From Amycolatopsis marina (lineage in GTDB: Bacteria > Actinomycetota > Actinomycetes > Mycobacteriales > Pseudonocardiaceae), in assembly GCF_900111885.1 (NCBI RefSeq), contig NZ_FOKG01000005.1:1-64000 (forward strand): a stretch of 64,000 nucleotides of DNA, in the 5' to 3' direction. Under the pieces are notes generated by a model, which had not been told where the DNA came from, did no database searches, and was given only the letters and a program-made list of their open reading frames with translations. The position numbers and the translations under genes were made by a program. Below are positions 43,935 through 53,942 of the stretch, piece after piece (position 1 is the first letter of the stretch; every line of letters begins with the position of its first letter).

Positions 43935-45320
43935 TCAGCGCAGTATCTCGACCAGGTCCCCCAGCGCATCGCGCAACGCCTCCTGCGAACACCCCGCATA
44001 TGCGATGGCGATCCCGTGTGCGGAAGGCACACCGGCGAAGTGCCTGCCGAGCGCGTCGAGCTGGATACCCCTTGTCCTACCTGCCGCCAGCCGGTCCCGC
44101 TCGTCCTCGGCGGACACACAGGGCACCACCAGATGCGCCCCCGCGTCGTCCCCGAGCACCGGCACACCTGCCGCTCGCAAGGCGTCAACGAGCAGGGTGC
44201 GCCGCTCGGAGAGTTCTCTGCGCAGTCTGCGCAGGTGCCGCCCGAGGTCGCCGTTGCGGGCGAGTTCGACCAGCACCCGCTGACCGGCGGGCGACGGCCG
44301 GGTGCCGGTGCGCTCACGGTATTCCAGTACCGCCGAGGTCACCGGCTGCGGTGCGACCATCCACCCCGCACCCAGCGTCGGGGTGAGGATCTTGCTGGTG
44401 GTGCCGAGATGGGCCACGACGTCCGGAGCCAGTGCGGCGAGCAGTGGCAGCGGTGCGACGTCGAAGCGCAGTTCGCCGTCGTAGTCGTCCTCGATGAGCA
44501 GGAAGTCCTCCGCACGAGCCCGCTCCACCAGTTCCACCCGCCGGGACGCGCTCATTCTGCTGCCCATCGGGTACTGGTGCGCGGGGGAGCAGTACACGGC
44601 TCGCACCCCGGTGGGGACCGCGTCCGGGAGCAACCCCTCCCCGTCGACCGGCAGGGGGAGCACCTCGACTCCCGCGCCGCGGAACGCCTGTACCGCGCGC
44701 TGGTATCCGGGTTCCTCGACGGCGACCCGGTCACCCGGTTCGAGGACGGCGCCCGCGAGTTCGACCACCGCCGCGGTGGTCCCGCCGGTGGCCAGCACCG
44801 ACTCGGTTCCCACCGCGAGCCCGCGGTGGCGCAGCAGGTGCTCGGCGATCGCGGCCCGGTACTCGGGCAGGCCCGCCCGATGCGCGGCGGACAGTGGCGG
44901 CGTGTCGGCAGCCGCCCGCCAGGCACGCCGCCATGCGGCCCTGTCAAGACCTTCCGCCCACGGCACCCCGGGGGTCAGGTCGAGCAGGCTAGGCGGCGGC
45001 CCCTCCCCGCCGACCACCGTGCGCCCCTGCGGTCGCTCGGCTGGCGGTGAGGTGGTGACGTAGGTTCCCGAACCGTGCCTGCCCGCGATCCAGCCCTCGG
45101 CGTGCAGTTGTTCGTAGGCGGCCGACGTGACGGTCCGGCTCACGCCGAGCCTGCCGGCCAGCGCTCGGGTTGAGGGCAGCCGGTCCCCACCGCGCAGGTG
45201 CCCCGTGGCAGCCGACTCCCGCAGTGCGTCCGCGAGCTGCACCGCCAGCGGAACCTCGGACTCCCGGTCGAGACTGACCGGCAGGGCGGTGGCCGTACGC
45301 GACGAACCCGGCGAACGCAT
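43935..45320 (-). CDS. MocR/PdxR-family PLP-dependent regulator
   Basis: A 461-aa regulator with an N-terminal GntR-type winged helix (about 17-85: LAVQLADALRESAATGHLRGGDRLPSTRALAGRLGVSRTVTSAAYEQL) fused to a fold-type I aminotransferase domain. The PLP Lys lies in GTTSKILTPTLGAGW. Such proteins usually control vitamin B6 or amino-acid genes. ATG at 45320 is preferred to the GTG at 45347 because a promoter-like CATAGT (45333-45338, reverse strand) and a repeat box overlap the latter. It is divergent from a flavin-binding protein that is its probable target. Confidence 0.9.
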   Translation of the reverse strand: MRSPGSSRTATALPVSLDRESEVPLAVQLADALRESAATGHLRGGDRLPSTRALAGRLGVSRTVTSAAYEQLHAEGWIAGRHGSGTYVTTSPPAERPQGRTVVGGEGPPPSLLDLTPGVPWAEGLDRAAWRRAWRAAADTPPLSAAHRAGLPEYRAAIAEHLLRHRGLAVGTESVLATGGTTAAVVELAGAVLEPGDRVAVEEPGYQRAVQAFRGAGVEVLPLPVDGEGLLPDAVPTGVRAVYCSPAHQYPMGSRMSASRRVELVERARAEDFLLIEDDYDGELRFDVAPLPLLAALAPDVVAHLGTTSKILTPTLGAGWMVAPQPVTSAVLEYRERTGTRPSPAGQRVLVELARNGDLGRHLRRLRRELSERRTLLVDALRAAGVPVLGDDAGAHLVVPCVSAEDERDRLAAGRTRGIQLDALGRHFAGVPSAHGIAIAYAGCSQEALRDALGDLVEILR

Positions 45321-45334
45321 TGGCTTGTCCACAC

Positions 45335-45387
45335 TATGGCCATTCACGGCAGTGGCCTTCCAATTCTCTCGACTAGTGGCCGTTCCA
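45335..45387. promoter_or_regulatory. Likely MocR operator: TGGCC-type direct repeats
   Basis: Three related boxes lie in the divergent region: TATGGCCATTCA (45335-45346), CAGTGGCCTTCCA (45350-45362) and TAGTGGCCGTTCCA (45374-45387). MocR regulators typically bind two direct repeats and an inverted one next to their own gene. No experimental support is visible from sequence alone. Confidence 0.55.
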
Positions 45388-45417
45388 TGATGCCACCTGG
45401 GCTCAGATGCTGCTTAC

Positions 45418-46110
45418 ATGCCCGAGACAGCGATAACAGACCTCTCGTCCACCACCCGAACCACCGTGACGCGCAAGAAGGACAGGGCGGCAACGGACCG
45501 CGCGGCACTGCACGCCGTTCTCGACGCAGGACTCGTCTGCCACCTGGGCATGGTGACCGGCACGGGTGCCCCGATGGTGCTGCCGACCGGCTACGGCCGC
45601 GACGGCGACACGCTCTACCTGCACGGCTCAACCGGCGCGACCAGCATGCGGGCGGGCGCGGAGGGCCCCGAGGTCTGTGTGACCGTCACCCTGCTCGACG
45701 CGATCATCTACGCCCGTTCGGTGAACAACCACTCGATGAACTACCGCAGTGCGGTCGTCTACGGCCGGCCGCGGCACGTCACCGGCCGCGAGGAGAAGCT
45801 GCACGGGCTCCGGGTGCTCACCGATCACCTCGCCCCGGGCTCGTGGGAACACGCCCGTGCCGTGAACGACAAGGAGCTGGCCGCGGTGACCGTACTGGCG
45901 CTCGACCTCACCGAGGCTTCGGTGAAGATGCGCTCGGCGGGTGTCATTGACGAGCCGGAGGACGTGGAGGCCGCGACCGCGTGGGCAGGCGTGCTGCCCG
46001 TACACACGGGATTCGGCGAGCCGCAGTCCGATCCGCTGTTGCCCGAGGGCACAGCGTTGCCGGAGCACGTCAGTCTTCGGCGACCGGCCCTTCGACCAGA
46101 TCCAGCTTGA
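45418..46110 (+). CDS. Pyridoxamine 5'-phosphate oxidase-like flavin-binding protein
   Basis: A 230-aa split-beta-barrel protein of the PNPOx-like superfamily: HAVLDAGLVCHLGMVTGTGAPMVLPTGYGRDGDTLYLHGSTGATSM, then VTVTLLDAIIYARSVNNHSMNYRSAVVYGRPRHV. It probably binds FMN or F420 and may be a nitroreductase, haem-degrading or B6-related enzyme. The ATG at 45418 has no clear ribosome binding site. The divergent MocR gene and shared operator suggest PLP-linked regulation. Confidence 0.87.
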   Translation: MPETAITDLSSTTRTTVTRKKDRAATDRAALHAVLDAGLVCHLGMVTGTGAPMVLPTGYGRDGDTLYLHGSTGATSMRAGAEGPEVCVTVTLLDAIIYARSVNNHSMNYRSAVVYGRPRHVTGREEKLHGLRVLTDHLAPGSWEHARAVNDKELAAVTVLALDLTEASVKMRSAGVIDEPEDVEAATAWAGVLPVHTGFGEPQSDPLLPEGTALPEHVSLRRPALRPDPA

Positions 46111-46141
46111 ACGGCCGCACGGTCCTGGGCGCTGCACCCCA

Positions 46142-46293
46142 CCACTGGCCTCACACGCCGGCCAGGCTCACCGCGCTCAATGCCGTACCCCGGTAGTTCA
46201 CGGTGCGGGTCGCACCCCAACCACCGGCCTCACAAACAGACCAGGCTCACCGCGCTCAGTGCCGTACCCCGGTAGTTCACGGTGCGGGTCGCG
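46142..46293. repeat. Tandem repeat of 79-bp period overlapping the cysteine dioxygenase 3' end (family 2, copies 2 and 3)
   Basis: Two units, 46142-46214 and 46221-46293, are near identical (for example CCGTACCCCGGTAGTTCACG in both). The second unit encodes the C-terminal residues and stop of the cysteine dioxygenase. The first is a duplicate lying past its stop codon. Both resemble the single copies at 16535-16599 and 49699-49763. Confidence 0.9.
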
Positions 46294-46709
46294 CGATACA
46301 CGTGCACGCTCACGACGGGATCGGTGCCCCGGTTGCTGACCTCGTGCACGTAGCCGGGGCCAAAGACCCGCGACTGGCCCACCGAGATCGTGTGCAGTTC
46401 ACGCAGCACCTTGCCGTCGGTGGCCCTGCGGGCGACCGACTCCGACAGTTCGCCGGTGACGACGGTGAACGCGCCGGTCGACGGCCCGTGGTCGTGCAGA
46501 TCGGTCCCCTGCCCCGGGAGCCAGCTCATCAGCCAGACCTCCTCTTCGGAGGACCGGGAGAGCAGAGCGGCGAAGCGGTGGTCCGGGTCGTAGCGCAGCA
46601 GGTGGCGCCAGCGATCGCGGTCGGCGGCGAACTGGAGCGCGACTCGCACCGGATGGCGCAGGACGGGGTTCTCTGCAACGGCGACAGTGTTGTCCGGAAC
46701 GGCGAACAT
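46230..46709 (-). CDS. Cysteine dioxygenase type I-like protein
   Basis: A 159-aa cupin oxidising cysteine to cysteine sulfinate, or a related thiol. Iron ligands His72 and His74 are in TDLHDHGPSTGAF and His122 in FGPGYVHEVSNRG. The ATG at 46709 follows TGAGGA; the open frame continues to 46772. The last 20 or so residues (from ATRTVNYRG on) are encoded inside a dispersed repeat, so the C-terminus may have been replaced. It lies among MocR/PNPOx and LLM genes without an obvious operon. Confidence 0.88.
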   Translation of the reverse strand: MFAVPDNTVAVAENPVLRHPVRVALQFAADRDRWRHLLRYDPDHRFAALLSRSSEEEVWLMSWLPGQGTDLHDHGPSTGAFTVVTGELSESVARRATDGKVLRELHTISVGQSRVFGPGYVHEVSNRGTDPVVSVHVYRATRTVNYRGTALSAVSLVCL

Positions 46710-46895
46710 GGAAAATTCCTCAGGTTGCGGTGACGGCTGGTTGACGGGGTGAATCACCGACAACAGCAACACCGCACGTCAGCGGCCCGGCGCAGGTCGA
46801 GGCGACCTCGCAGCACAGGGGCAACTGGCGTCAGCACCCGAACAGGAAACCAGCGGCCACCCGCACGGTCAATTCGTCCCATACCGTGGGCGCGT

Positions 46896-47828
46896 TCATT
46901 CCAACAGGGCGCGAGCCTCGGCGAGCAGGTCGAGCTGGTGCAGCTGATCCGGCCCGTCGAGCGCGAAGCCGAGTTCGGTGACCCCGGCCGCGGCGAAGGC
47001 CGCGATGCGCTCCGCGATCTGGTCCGGCCCACCGGTGACGGTCACCTGCGCGATCTTCTCCGGAGGCATCCCGAAGAAATCGCCGAGCTGCCGCACCATC
47101 GCCTCGCGGGCGGACCGTGTGCCGGCACCTCCGCCAAGCACCGCGTGCACACCGAGGTACACACCGGGCGTCGGCCGCCCGCGCTCCGCGGCCAGCTCAC
47201 GCAGACGTACCACCGCCGAGGACACCTCGGACGGCGTCATGGCCGAAGGCAGCCAGCCATCGCCGTAGGCGGCCGTGCGCCGCAGCACCGCTTCGGCGAC
47301 ACCGCCACCGATCAGGATCGGCGGCACCGGGGCGGCGGGGGCCAGCGTCACCACCGGCCGTTCCCGCTGACCGGGTGGCGCGGGTAGCTCCGTGGGCTCA
47401 CCGGCGATGAGACCGGGCAGCACCCTGAGCGCCTCGTCGACGAGCCTGCCCCTTGCCTTCGACCGGGCGCCGACGGCCTGCCAGAAGGAAGAACCGGGAA
47501 AACCGCCGATTCCGACACCCAGCCGGACCCGGTTACCCGAAAGGTGCTGCAAACTCTGCACCTGCGCGGCCACCATGGCCACCGGCCGGGTCGGCAGCGA
47601 CAGCACGCCGAACTCCAGCCGGATCCGCTCGGTGACCGCAGCGGCCGTCGCGAGCACGGTGACCGGTTCCAGTGCGAAGGTTCCGTCCCCGATCAGCACG
47701 TCGGCGGCGGCGACCGAATCGATCCCCACCTCCTCGGCGTGCCGGGCGAGGGCAACGATGTCTGCGGATCCGCGCGCGTCGGTCTCGTGCAATACGGGCA
47801 GACCGACGCCGATTCCGATACCGGGCAT
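46896..47828 (-). CDS. LLM-class (probably F420-dependent) oxidoreductase
   Basis: A 310-aa luciferase-fold enzyme: GIGIGVGLPVLHETDARGSADIVALARHAEEVGIDSVAAADVL, then VRLGVGIGGFPGSSFWQAVGARSKARGRLVDEAL, PPILIGGGVAEAVLRRTAAYGDGW and GGPDQIAERIAAFAAAGVTELGF. Actinobacterial members of this type often use F420; cofC for F420 synthesis lies 2 kb away. The ATG at 47828 is fixed by AGGAGG five bases upstream. The substrate is unknown. Confidence 0.9.
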   Translation of the reverse strand: MPGIGIGVGLPVLHETDARGSADIVALARHAEEVGIDSVAAADVLIGDGTFALEPVTVLATAAAVTERIRLEFGVLSLPTRPVAMVAAQVQSLQHLSGNRVRLGVGIGGFPGSSFWQAVGARSKARGRLVDEALRVLPGLIAGEPTELPAPPGQRERPVVTLAPAAPVPPILIGGGVAEAVLRRTAAYGDGWLPSAMTPSEVSSAVVRLRELAAERGRPTPGVYLGVHAVLGGGAGTRSAREAMVRQLGDFFGMPPEKIAQVTVTGGPDQIAERIAAFAAAGVTELGFALDGPDQLHQLDLLAEARALLE

Positions 47829-47920
47829 GAGTCCTCCTGGGATGCGAGCCGGTTCCAATCGGCGTCACCCCATGCTCGTACCTCGACCAAGCTGGAGGTC
47901 AAGCGTGCTCGAAGGTTCCC

Positions 47921-48943
47921 TCAGGACCACTCGTGCTTGCGCTCCCGCCCAAGCAGTTCGGCACCAAGCGACCGGAGATCGCCGCCCTCGTGACACACCC
48001 GGTACATCGCGTCCGTGATCGGCATGTCGACACCGAGACCACCGGCGAGTTCGCGGATCGAGGAGCAGGACATCACGCCTTCCGCGACCTGGCCGCCCGC
48101 CGCCGACTGGGCCCGCTCCACCGTGTCACCCCTGCCGAGCCGTTCCCCGAAAGTCCGGTTGCGGGACAACGGCGAAGAACAGGTCGCGACCAGATCACCG
48201 ACGCCGGCAAGCCCGGCGAACGTGAGCGGGTCGGCCCCCAGTTTGCTCCCGAGCCGCGCCATCTCCGCCAGGCCGCGGGTGATCAACGTCGCCACCGTGT
48301 TGGTGCCGAAGCCCATTCCGACGGCCATTCCACAGCTCAGCGCGATGACGTTCTTGCACGCGCCGCCGAGTTCGCAGCCCACCACATCCGTGTTGGTGTA
48401 CGGCCGGAAGTAGGAGTTCGAGCACGCCTGCTGCACGGCGACGGCCCGCTCGTGGTCCGCGCAGGCCAGCACCGCGGCCGAGGGTTGTCCCAGCGCGATC
48501 TCCTTGGCCAGGTTCGGCCCCGAGACCACGACCACCCGGTCCGGCGGACACTCCGCGACCTCCGCGATGACCTCGCTCATCCGCTTCAGCGAGCCCAGTT
48601 CGACACCCTTGGCCAGGCTGACGAGCGGGACTCCGGGGGGCAGCAGCGCACGCCAGCGCTCCAGGTTCGACCGCAAGCTCTGACTCGGCACCGCGAGGAC
48701 GACCGCCTGAGCCTCTTCGAGTGCGGCAGCCGGATCCGCGGTCGCGGTGAGATTGTCCGGCAACCGGATGTCCGGCAGGTACGCCGAGTTGGTGTGCGCA
48801 CTCGCGACCTCGCCCGCCACCTCGGCCCGGCGTGCCCAGAGCGTGACGTCCCGACCCGCGTCGGCTAGCACCTTGGCGAACGTGGTTCCCCACGACCCCG
48901 CACCGAGCACGGTGATGCGCTGGGGCGAACGGGCGTCACTCAT
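47921..48943 (-). CDS. gpsA: NAD(P)-dependent glycerol-3-phosphate dehydrogenase
   Basis: A 340-aa enzyme forming sn-glycerol-3-phosphate from dihydroxyacetone phosphate for phospholipid synthesis. The NAD loop is [17 protein letters not shown], catalytic Lys in [13 protein letters not shown], and [22 protein letters not shown] follows. The ATG at 48943 lies 1 bp after the plsC stop, so it is translated with plsC and makes the substrate of the acyltransferase pathway. Confidence 0.97.
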   Translation of the reverse strand: MSDARSPQRITVLGAGSWGTTFAKVLADAGRDVTLWARRAEVAGEVASAHTNSAYLPDIRLPDNLTATADPAAALEEAQAVVLAVPSQSLRSNLERWRALLPPGVPLVSLAKGVELGSLKRMSEVIAEVAECPPDRVVVVSGPNLAKEIALGQPSAAVLACADHERAVAVQQACSNSYFRPYTNTDVVGCELGGACKNVIALSCGMAVGMGFGTNTVATLITRGLAEMARLGSKLGADPLTFAGLAGVGDLVATCSSPLSRNRTFGERLGRGDTVERAQSAAGGQVAEGVMSCSSIRELAGGLGVDMPITDAMYRVCHEGGDLRSLGAELLGRERKHEWS

Positions 48944-48944
48944 G

Positions 48945-49658
48945 TCACTCGCCGTCCGCCGGGACGTCGTCGCGGGCGGGCGGTCGCTCCCCACGCACTT
49001 CGGCGAGCAGTTCGACCACCTCCCGCATCAGCAGGTCCGTCACCTCGCGCAGGACCTTCGGACCTGCCGCGGTGCCCTCCTGCCGGTAGGCGGAGAGGTC
49101 GACCGGGCTGCCGACGGCGTGCACGACCCGCTTCCGTGGAAACGGGCGGAACTTCTTGTCGTAGCCGTTCCAGATCGCCTGTGTTCCCCAGCGTGCGATC
49201 GGGATCACCGGCACATCGTTCTCCAGCGCCAGCCGCGCGACACCGGTGTAGGAACGCTTCGGCCAGCCCTCCGGGTCCCTGGTGATGGTGCCTTCGGGGT
49301 AGATCACCACGATCTTGCCCTCCTGCAGCGTCTGATGCGCCGCACGCAGGCTGTCCCCGGCCGAACTGGTACCTCGATAGACCGGGATGCCGCCGGAACC
49401 GAGGAAGATCTTGCCGAAGACGGGCGCCTTCGCCACGCTGTCCTTCGCCAGGAACCTCGGCACGCGCTTGTTGCGATGCACGAACACCGCGTCGACGGCG
49501 GGGTCGAGATGGGATACGTGGTTGAGTACGAGGAGCGCGGCTCCTTCGCGGGGAATCCGGTCCGCGTCGCGGTACACGCGCCGTCCGATCCAGCTCAGCG
49601 GATAGAACAGCGCGGCCGCGGCGCCGACCCAGAACCCGCCCTTCTCGCGATCTGCCAC
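48945..49658 (-). CDS. plsC: 1-acyl-sn-glycerol-3-phosphate acyltransferase
   Basis: A 237-aa membrane-associated acyltransferase making phosphatidic acid. It has NHVSHLDP (the HX4D catalytic pair), [14 protein letters not shown] and [16 protein letters not shown] (substrate-binding EGT). An N-terminal hydrophobic segment [17 protein letters not shown] anchors it. The GTG at 49658 follows GAAGGAGGAGTT. It is immediately upstream of gpsA, forming a two-gene phospholipid unit. Confidence 0.94.
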   Translation of the reverse strand: MADREKGGFWVGAAAALFYPLSWIGRRVYRDADRIPREGAALLVLNHVSHLDPAVDAVFVHRNKRVPRFLAKDSVAKAPVFGKIFLGSGGIPVYRGTSSAGDSLRAAHQTLQEGKIVVIYPEGTITRDPEGWPKRSYTGVARLALENDVPVIPIARWGTQAIWNGYDKKFRPFPRKRVVHAVGSPVDLSAYRQEGTAAGPKVLREVTDLLMREVVELLAEVRGERPPARDDVPADGE

Positions 49659-49698
49659 AACTCCTCCTTCACATCACGGTGCTGTCGCGCGTTTCCCG

Positions 49699-49763
49699 CC
49701 TCACTCGCCGGCAGGTTGCACATCGCTCAGTGCCGTATCCGACCCGCTCACAGTGCCGATCGG
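49699..49763. repeat. Dispersed repeat family 2, copy 4
   Basis: A 65-bp segment about 80% like 16535-16599 (CTCACTCGCCGGC and CATCGCTCAGTGCC identical), in the divergent region between plsC and cofC. Its reverse strand has an open frame with TDRHCERVGYGTERC that ends just before the plsC ribosome binding site. Confidence 0.75.
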
Positions 49764-49858
49764 TGGCCCTGATCCTCCCCCGGCCCCCACCACGGTCCAA
49801 CAAGGGGTCCGGGGATGCCGGTGGCGCGGGAGGAACCTCAGCCGGTAATGATGGTGAC

Positions 49859-50506
49859 GTGGCTCGCGAGGTGGACCTGATCGTGCCGATGAAACCTCCC
49901 CATGCCGGCAAGTCCCGGCTGCGGGGGGCCGCAGGCACGCCACCCGGCGCGGACGGGCACGCCGAACTGGTGCTCGCGCTGGCCGTGGACACCCTCACCG
50001 CGGCCATCGGAGCCGCTGGGGTGCGCAGGGTGCTGGTGGTCGGCAGCGAGCCCGCCACCCTGACCGAGCTGAACGGTCTCGGCGTCGAGGTGGTGGTCGA
50101 ACAGGGCGCGGGCGGACTCAACGCGGCCCTGAGCCACGGTGCGGCACTCCTGCGCGGTGACGACCCGGACTCCGTTGTCGCTGCCCTGCAGGCCGATCTG
50201 CCCGCACTGCGCTCCGTCGAACTGGCCGAGGCGCTCGCCGAGGCGGACGAGCGGCGTGCGTTCGTCGCCGACCGGCACGGCACCGGCACCACCCTGCTGG
50301 TCTCGGCACCCGGCGGGCCGCTGGGGCCGCTGTTCGGCACCGACTCCGCGCGATCCCACCTGGAGTCCGGCGCCGTCGCGCTGACGCTGGCTGCCGCCAC
50401 GCTGCGCAGCGATGTGGACACGCCGGACGATCTGGTCCATGCCCGGGCACTGGGCCTCGGGTGCCGGACGACAGAACTGGTCGGCACCCCCTGCTGCGTG
50501 ACCTGA
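49859..50506 (+). CDS. cofC: F420 biosynthesis guanylyltransferase CofC/FbiD
   Basis: A 215-aa nucleotidyltransferase activating 2-phospholactate or, in mycobacteria, phosphoenolpyruvate with GTP for coenzyme F420. Motifs: VDLIVPMKPPHAGKSRL, VLVVGSEPATLTEL, ALQADLPALRSVELAEAL, ADRHGTGTTLLVS and RSDVDTPDDL. The GTG start at 49859 is inferred from the family N-terminus, with no strong ribosome binding site. It lies between plsC/gpsA and ppk, exactly as Rv2983. Confidence 0.93.
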   Translation: MAREVDLIVPMKPPHAGKSRLRGAAGTPPGADGHAELVLALAVDTLTAAIGAAGVRRVLVVGSEPATLTELNGLGVEVVVEQGAGGLNAALSHGAALLRGDDPDSVVAALQADLPALRSVELAEALAEADERRAFVADRHGTGTTLLVSAPGGPLGPLFGTDSARSHLESGAVALTLAAATLRSDVDTPDDLVHARALGLGCRTTELVGTPCCVT

Positions 50507-50593
50507 CGACCGGGCACCACCTCGTACGACGTGACGCAACATTCACCCACGCGTCGAACGCGGGAAGGGCATCACCCGCCCGAGTGCGGAACA

Positions 50594-52807
50594 ATGCACG
50601 GTGTGAGCAGCGACGAGATCACCACCGCCCAGTCATCCACGACCGACGGTCAATCCCGGCGGGTGCCCGTGACTAGCGACCGGGCACAGGAGAAGCATTC
50701 CGTCCCGTCGGCGCCGCCCGCGGTCACGTCGGTCGCGGCCCAGCTCACCGACGCGCTGCCCGACGACCGCTACTTCAACCGGGAACTCTCCTGGCAGGAC
50801 TTCAACGCCCGGGTGCTCGCGCTGACCGAGGACCCTTCGCAGCCCCTGCTCGAACGCGCCAAGTTCATCGCGATCTTCGCGTCCAATCTGGACGAGTTCT
50901 ACATGGTCCGGGTGGCCGGCCTCAAACGCCGCGACGAGACGGGCCTCTCGGTGCGCAGCGCGGACGGGCTCACCCCGCGCGAGCAACTCGCGTACATCGC
51001 CAAGCGCAACCAGGACCTGGTCGAGCGCCAGACCGAGGCCTTCGAGGAGAACGTGCGGCCCGCGCTGGCGGCCGAAGGAATCCGCATCGTGAGCTGGTCC
51101 GACCTCGACGCCGCGGACAAAGTTCGCCTTTCGAGCTACTTCAGTGAGCAGATCTTCCCGGTGCTGACCCCGCTCGCGGTCGACCCGGCACACCCGTTTC
51201 CCTACATCTCGGGCCTTTCGATCAATCTGGCCGTGACCGTCCGGGATCCGGAGGGCGGCACCGAACGGTTCGCCAGGGTCAAGGTCCCGAACAACGTGCC
51301 CCGGCTGATCCGCATCGAGCAGCAACGACAGAGCCGGACCGCGACATTCCTCCCGCTGGAGGAACTGATCTCCGCGCACCTCGGCGAACTCTTCACCGGG
51401 ATGGAGGTGATCGAGCACCACGTGTTCCGGGTCACCCGGAACGCCGACTTCGAGGTCGAGGAGGATCGCGACGAGGACCTGTTGCAGGCGCTCGAACGCG
51501 AGCTCGCGCAGCGTAGGTTCGGCCCACCGGTGCGGCTCGAGGTCGCCAGCGACATGAGCGAGCACATGCTCGAGTTGCTGCTGCGCGAGCTGGAGGTCGA
51601 TCCGAACGACGTCGTCGAGGTCCCCGGCCTGCTCGATCTCAGTTGTCTGCACCAGCTCTCCAGTGTGGACCGCAAGGAGCTCAAGGACCCGCCGTTCGTA
51701 CCCGCGACCCACCCGGCCTTCGGGGAGCGCGAGACACCGAAGAGCGTATTCGCCACCCTGCGCGAGGGCGACGTGCTCGTGCATCATCCCTACGACTCTT
51801 TCTCCACGAGCGTGCAGCGGTTCATCGAGCAGGCCGCGGCCGACGACAAGGTCCTCGCCATCAAGCAGACGCTGTACCGCACCTCGGGCGACTCCCCTGT
51901 CGTCGACGCGCTCATCGACGCGGCGCAGGCGGGCAAGCAGGTGGTGGCGCTCGTCGAGATCAAGGCGCGGTTCGACGAACTCGCCAACATCAGCTGGGCC
52001 CGCACGCTGGAGCGCGCAGGTGTGCACGTCGTCTACGGCTTGGTGGGACTGAAGACCCACTGCAAGGTCGCGATGGTGGTTCGCCAGGAAGGTTCCACCA
52101 TCCGCCGCTACTGCCACATCGGCACAGGCAACTACAACCCGAAGACGGCCAGGATCTACGAGGACATGGGCCTGCTCACCGCGGATCCGACCATCGGCGC
52201 CGACCTGACCGACCTGTTCAACGTACTCACCGGGTACTCCAGACAGGACACCTACCGCAATATCCTCACGTCGCCACACGGGATTCGGCGCGGCATCCTG
52301 CACTGCATCTCCCAGGAAATCGAGCAGCAGAAGGCTGGCGGGAGGGCCGGCATCCGGATCAAGTGCAATTCGCTGGTCGACGAACAGATCATCGACGCGC
52401 TGTATCGCGCTTCGCAGGCGGGAGTAGCTGTCGAGATCGTCGTCCGCGGTATCTGCTCGCTCAAGCCCGGAGTACCCGGACTGAGCGAGAACATCGTCGT
52501 TCGGTCGATTCTCGGACGATTCCTCGAGCACTCCCGTCTCTTTCACTTCAGGGCAGGCAACTCGTACTGGATCGGCAGCGCTGACATGATGCACCGAAAT
52601 CTGGACCGGAGGATCGAGGCACTGGTGCGGGTGAAGGACCCCAAGCTCACCACGCAACTGGACGAAGTGCTGGACTCGGCACTCGACCCGGCAACCCGTT
52701 GCTGGGTACTCACCGACAACGGCGAGTGGGCGCCGTCCCCCTCCGACGGATCGCAGGTTCGCGACCACCAGGTCGAGACTCTCGCCAAGCACAGGGCGGC
52801 CGGATGA
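50594..52807 (+). CDS. ppk: Polyphosphate kinase 1
   Basis: A 737-aa enzyme polymerising the ATP gamma-phosphate into polyphosphate. Order: N domain ([33 protein letters not shown]), head domain, then catalytic C domains with the autophosphorylated His in [13 protein letters not shown] and the second His in [28 protein letters not shown] lies near the end. ATG at 50594 or GTG at 50603 start a Ser/Thr/Gln-rich extension of about 45 residues. The stop overlaps mutT1 by ATGA. Confidence 0.97.
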   Translation: MHGVSSDEITTAQSSTTDGQSRRVPVTSDRAQEKHSVPSAPPAVTSVAAQLTDALPDDRYFNRELSWQDFNARVLALTEDPSQPLLERAKFIAIFASNLDEFYMVRVAGLKRRDETGLSVRSADGLTPREQLAYIAKRNQDLVERQTEAFEENVRPALAAEGIRIVSWSDLDAADKVRLSSYFSEQIFPVLTPLAVDPAHPFPYISGLSINLAVTVRDPEGGTERFARVKVPNNVPRLIRIEQQRQSRTATFLPLEELISAHLGELFTGMEVIEHHVFRVTRNADFEVEEDRDEDLLQALERELAQRRFGPPVRLEVASDMSEHMLELLLRELEVDPNDVVEVPGLLDLSCLHQLSSVDRKELKDPPFVPATHPAFGERETPKSVFATLREGDVLVHHPYDSFSTSVQRFIEQAAADDKVLAIKQTLYRTSGDSPVVDALIDAAQAGKQVVALVEIKARFDELANISWARTLERAGVHVVYGLVGLKTHCKVAMVVRQEGSTIRRYCHIGTGNYNPKTARIYEDMGLLTADPTIGADLTDLFNVLTGYSRQDTYRNILTSPHGIRRGILHCISQEIEQQKAGGRAGIRIKCNSLVDEQIIDALYRASQAGVAVEIVVRGICSLKPGVPGLSENIVVRSILGRFLEHSRLFHFRAGNSYWIGSADMMHRNLDRRIEALVRVKDPKLTTQLDEVLDSALDPATRCWVLTDNGEWAPSPSDGSQVRDHQVETLAKHRAAG

Positions 52808-53778
52808 GCCCGGCGGAAGCCACTCCGGCGGTCAGGGCCGCGGGAGCGGTGTTGTGGCGCACGGGAAAGAAGGAGGCAGGAGGCACCGTCGAAGTGGCCG
52901 TGGCACACCGGCCACGCTACGGCGACTGGTCACTGCCCAAGGGAAAGCTCGATCCGGGGGAGACCCCACCCGTGGCCGCGGTACGCGAACTGCGCGAGGA
53001 GACCGGGTTCGACGCGGTACTCGGGCGCTATCTGCGCCAGGTCGGGTACGAGGTCGAGCAGCGCGGCTCACGGGTGTACAAGGTCGTGGACTTCTTCAGC
53101 GCCAGGGCGGTGTCCGGTGAGTTCGAGGCGAACGACGAGGTCGACGACCTGCGCTGGCTGCCGGTGCGGGAGGCCGAGTCCCTGTTGACCTATCCGGCCG
53201 ACGTGGCCGTGCTGCGCGAGTTCCGCGCACTGCCGGCGCAACTCACCACGGTGTTGCTCGTCCGTCACGCCAAGGCGGGCAAACGGGAGGAGTGGACCGG
53301 CGACGACGACCTGCGCCCGCTCTCCGATGCCGGGCTGCGGCAGGCGGAGGCCGTACGGACCATGGTGCGGGCATTCGGCCCGGACCGTGTTCTCGCGGCA
53401 CCCCGCCTGCGCTGCGTCCAGACCGTGCAGGGAGTCGCGGAGGATCTGAGCACGGAAGTCCGGCACGAGGCGCTGCTCGCGGAGGAGGGCTACTGGCGCG
53501 ATCCGGTACTGGGCGTCGCGCGACTGCTCGCCATCGTCAGTGACGGTGGGACTCCGCTGATCTCGAGCCAGGGCGGCGTGATTCCGGATGTCGTCACGAT
53601 GCTCGCCGAGCGCGACGGAGTGGCGCTGCCGTGGGGCAAGTCCGGCACGGTTTCCGCGAAGAAGGGTTCGCTCTGGCTGTTGTCGTTCCGGCCGGCGACC
53701 GAGGAGGAAGGGCCGCGGCTGGTGGCGGCGAGCTACTTTCCCAGTCCGCTGCCCGCTCCCGCGGCCGCGAGGTCCTGA
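52804..53778 (+). CDS. mutT1: MutT1-type Nudix hydrolase with histidine-phosphatase domain
   Basis: A 324-aa two-domain protein. The Nudix domain (about 8-140) has the box [22 protein letters not shown]. The C-terminal histidine-phosphatase domain (about 148-310) has [14 protein letters not shown]; the position of the second catalytic His in related phosphatases reads [11 protein letters not shown] here, with Gln. Mycobacterial MutT1 hydrolyses 8-oxo-dGTP and 8-oxo-GTP and dinucleoside polyphosphates. It is coupled to ppk by an ATGA overlap, the mycobacterial order. Confidence 0.94.
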   Translation: MSPAEATPAVRAAGAVLWRTGKKEAGGTVEVAVAHRPRYGDWSLPKGKLDPGETPPVAAVRELREETGFDAVLGRYLRQVGYEVEQRGSRVYKVVDFFSARAVSGEFEANDEVDDLRWLPVREAESLLTYPADVAVLREFRALPAQLTTVLLVRHAKAGKREEWTGDDDLRPLSDAGLRQAEAVRTMVRAFGPDRVLAAPRLRCVQTVQGVAEDLSTEVRHEALLAEEGYWRDPVLGVARLLAIVSDGGTPLISSQGGVIPDVVTMLAERDGVALPWGKSGTVSAKKGSLWLLSFRPATEEEGPRLVAASYFPSPLPAPAAARS

Positions 53779-53862
53779 GCCGCCGGTGCCTCTGGCTTCC
53801 ACAGTGGAGCAGTGGAGCGCGGGCACGACCCGACCGAGGCGGAACACCACCCGTCCGGCATG

Positions 53863-53899
53863 CGGCAGGGCCCCGCGCTGAGCGCACGGGGCCCTGCCG
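53863..53899. terminator. Hairpin between convergent mutT1 and hupB
   Basis: A perfect 13-bp G/C-rich stem (arms 53863-53875 and 53887-53899) with an 11-nt loop. It lies between the stop codons of mutT1 and hupB and can serve both. Confidence 0.85.
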
Positions 53900-53942
53900 A
53901 GAAGCCACCTGGCGTGGCGAAATCACCAGCTCAGAAGCTGTG

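Noticed and set aside
49669..49800. Reverse-strand ORF ending TDRHCERVGYGTERC... before plsC
   Set aside because: It looks like the 16.5-kb leader peptide, but the only in-frame start is a distant TTG without a ribosome binding site. It is kept only as a repeat copy.
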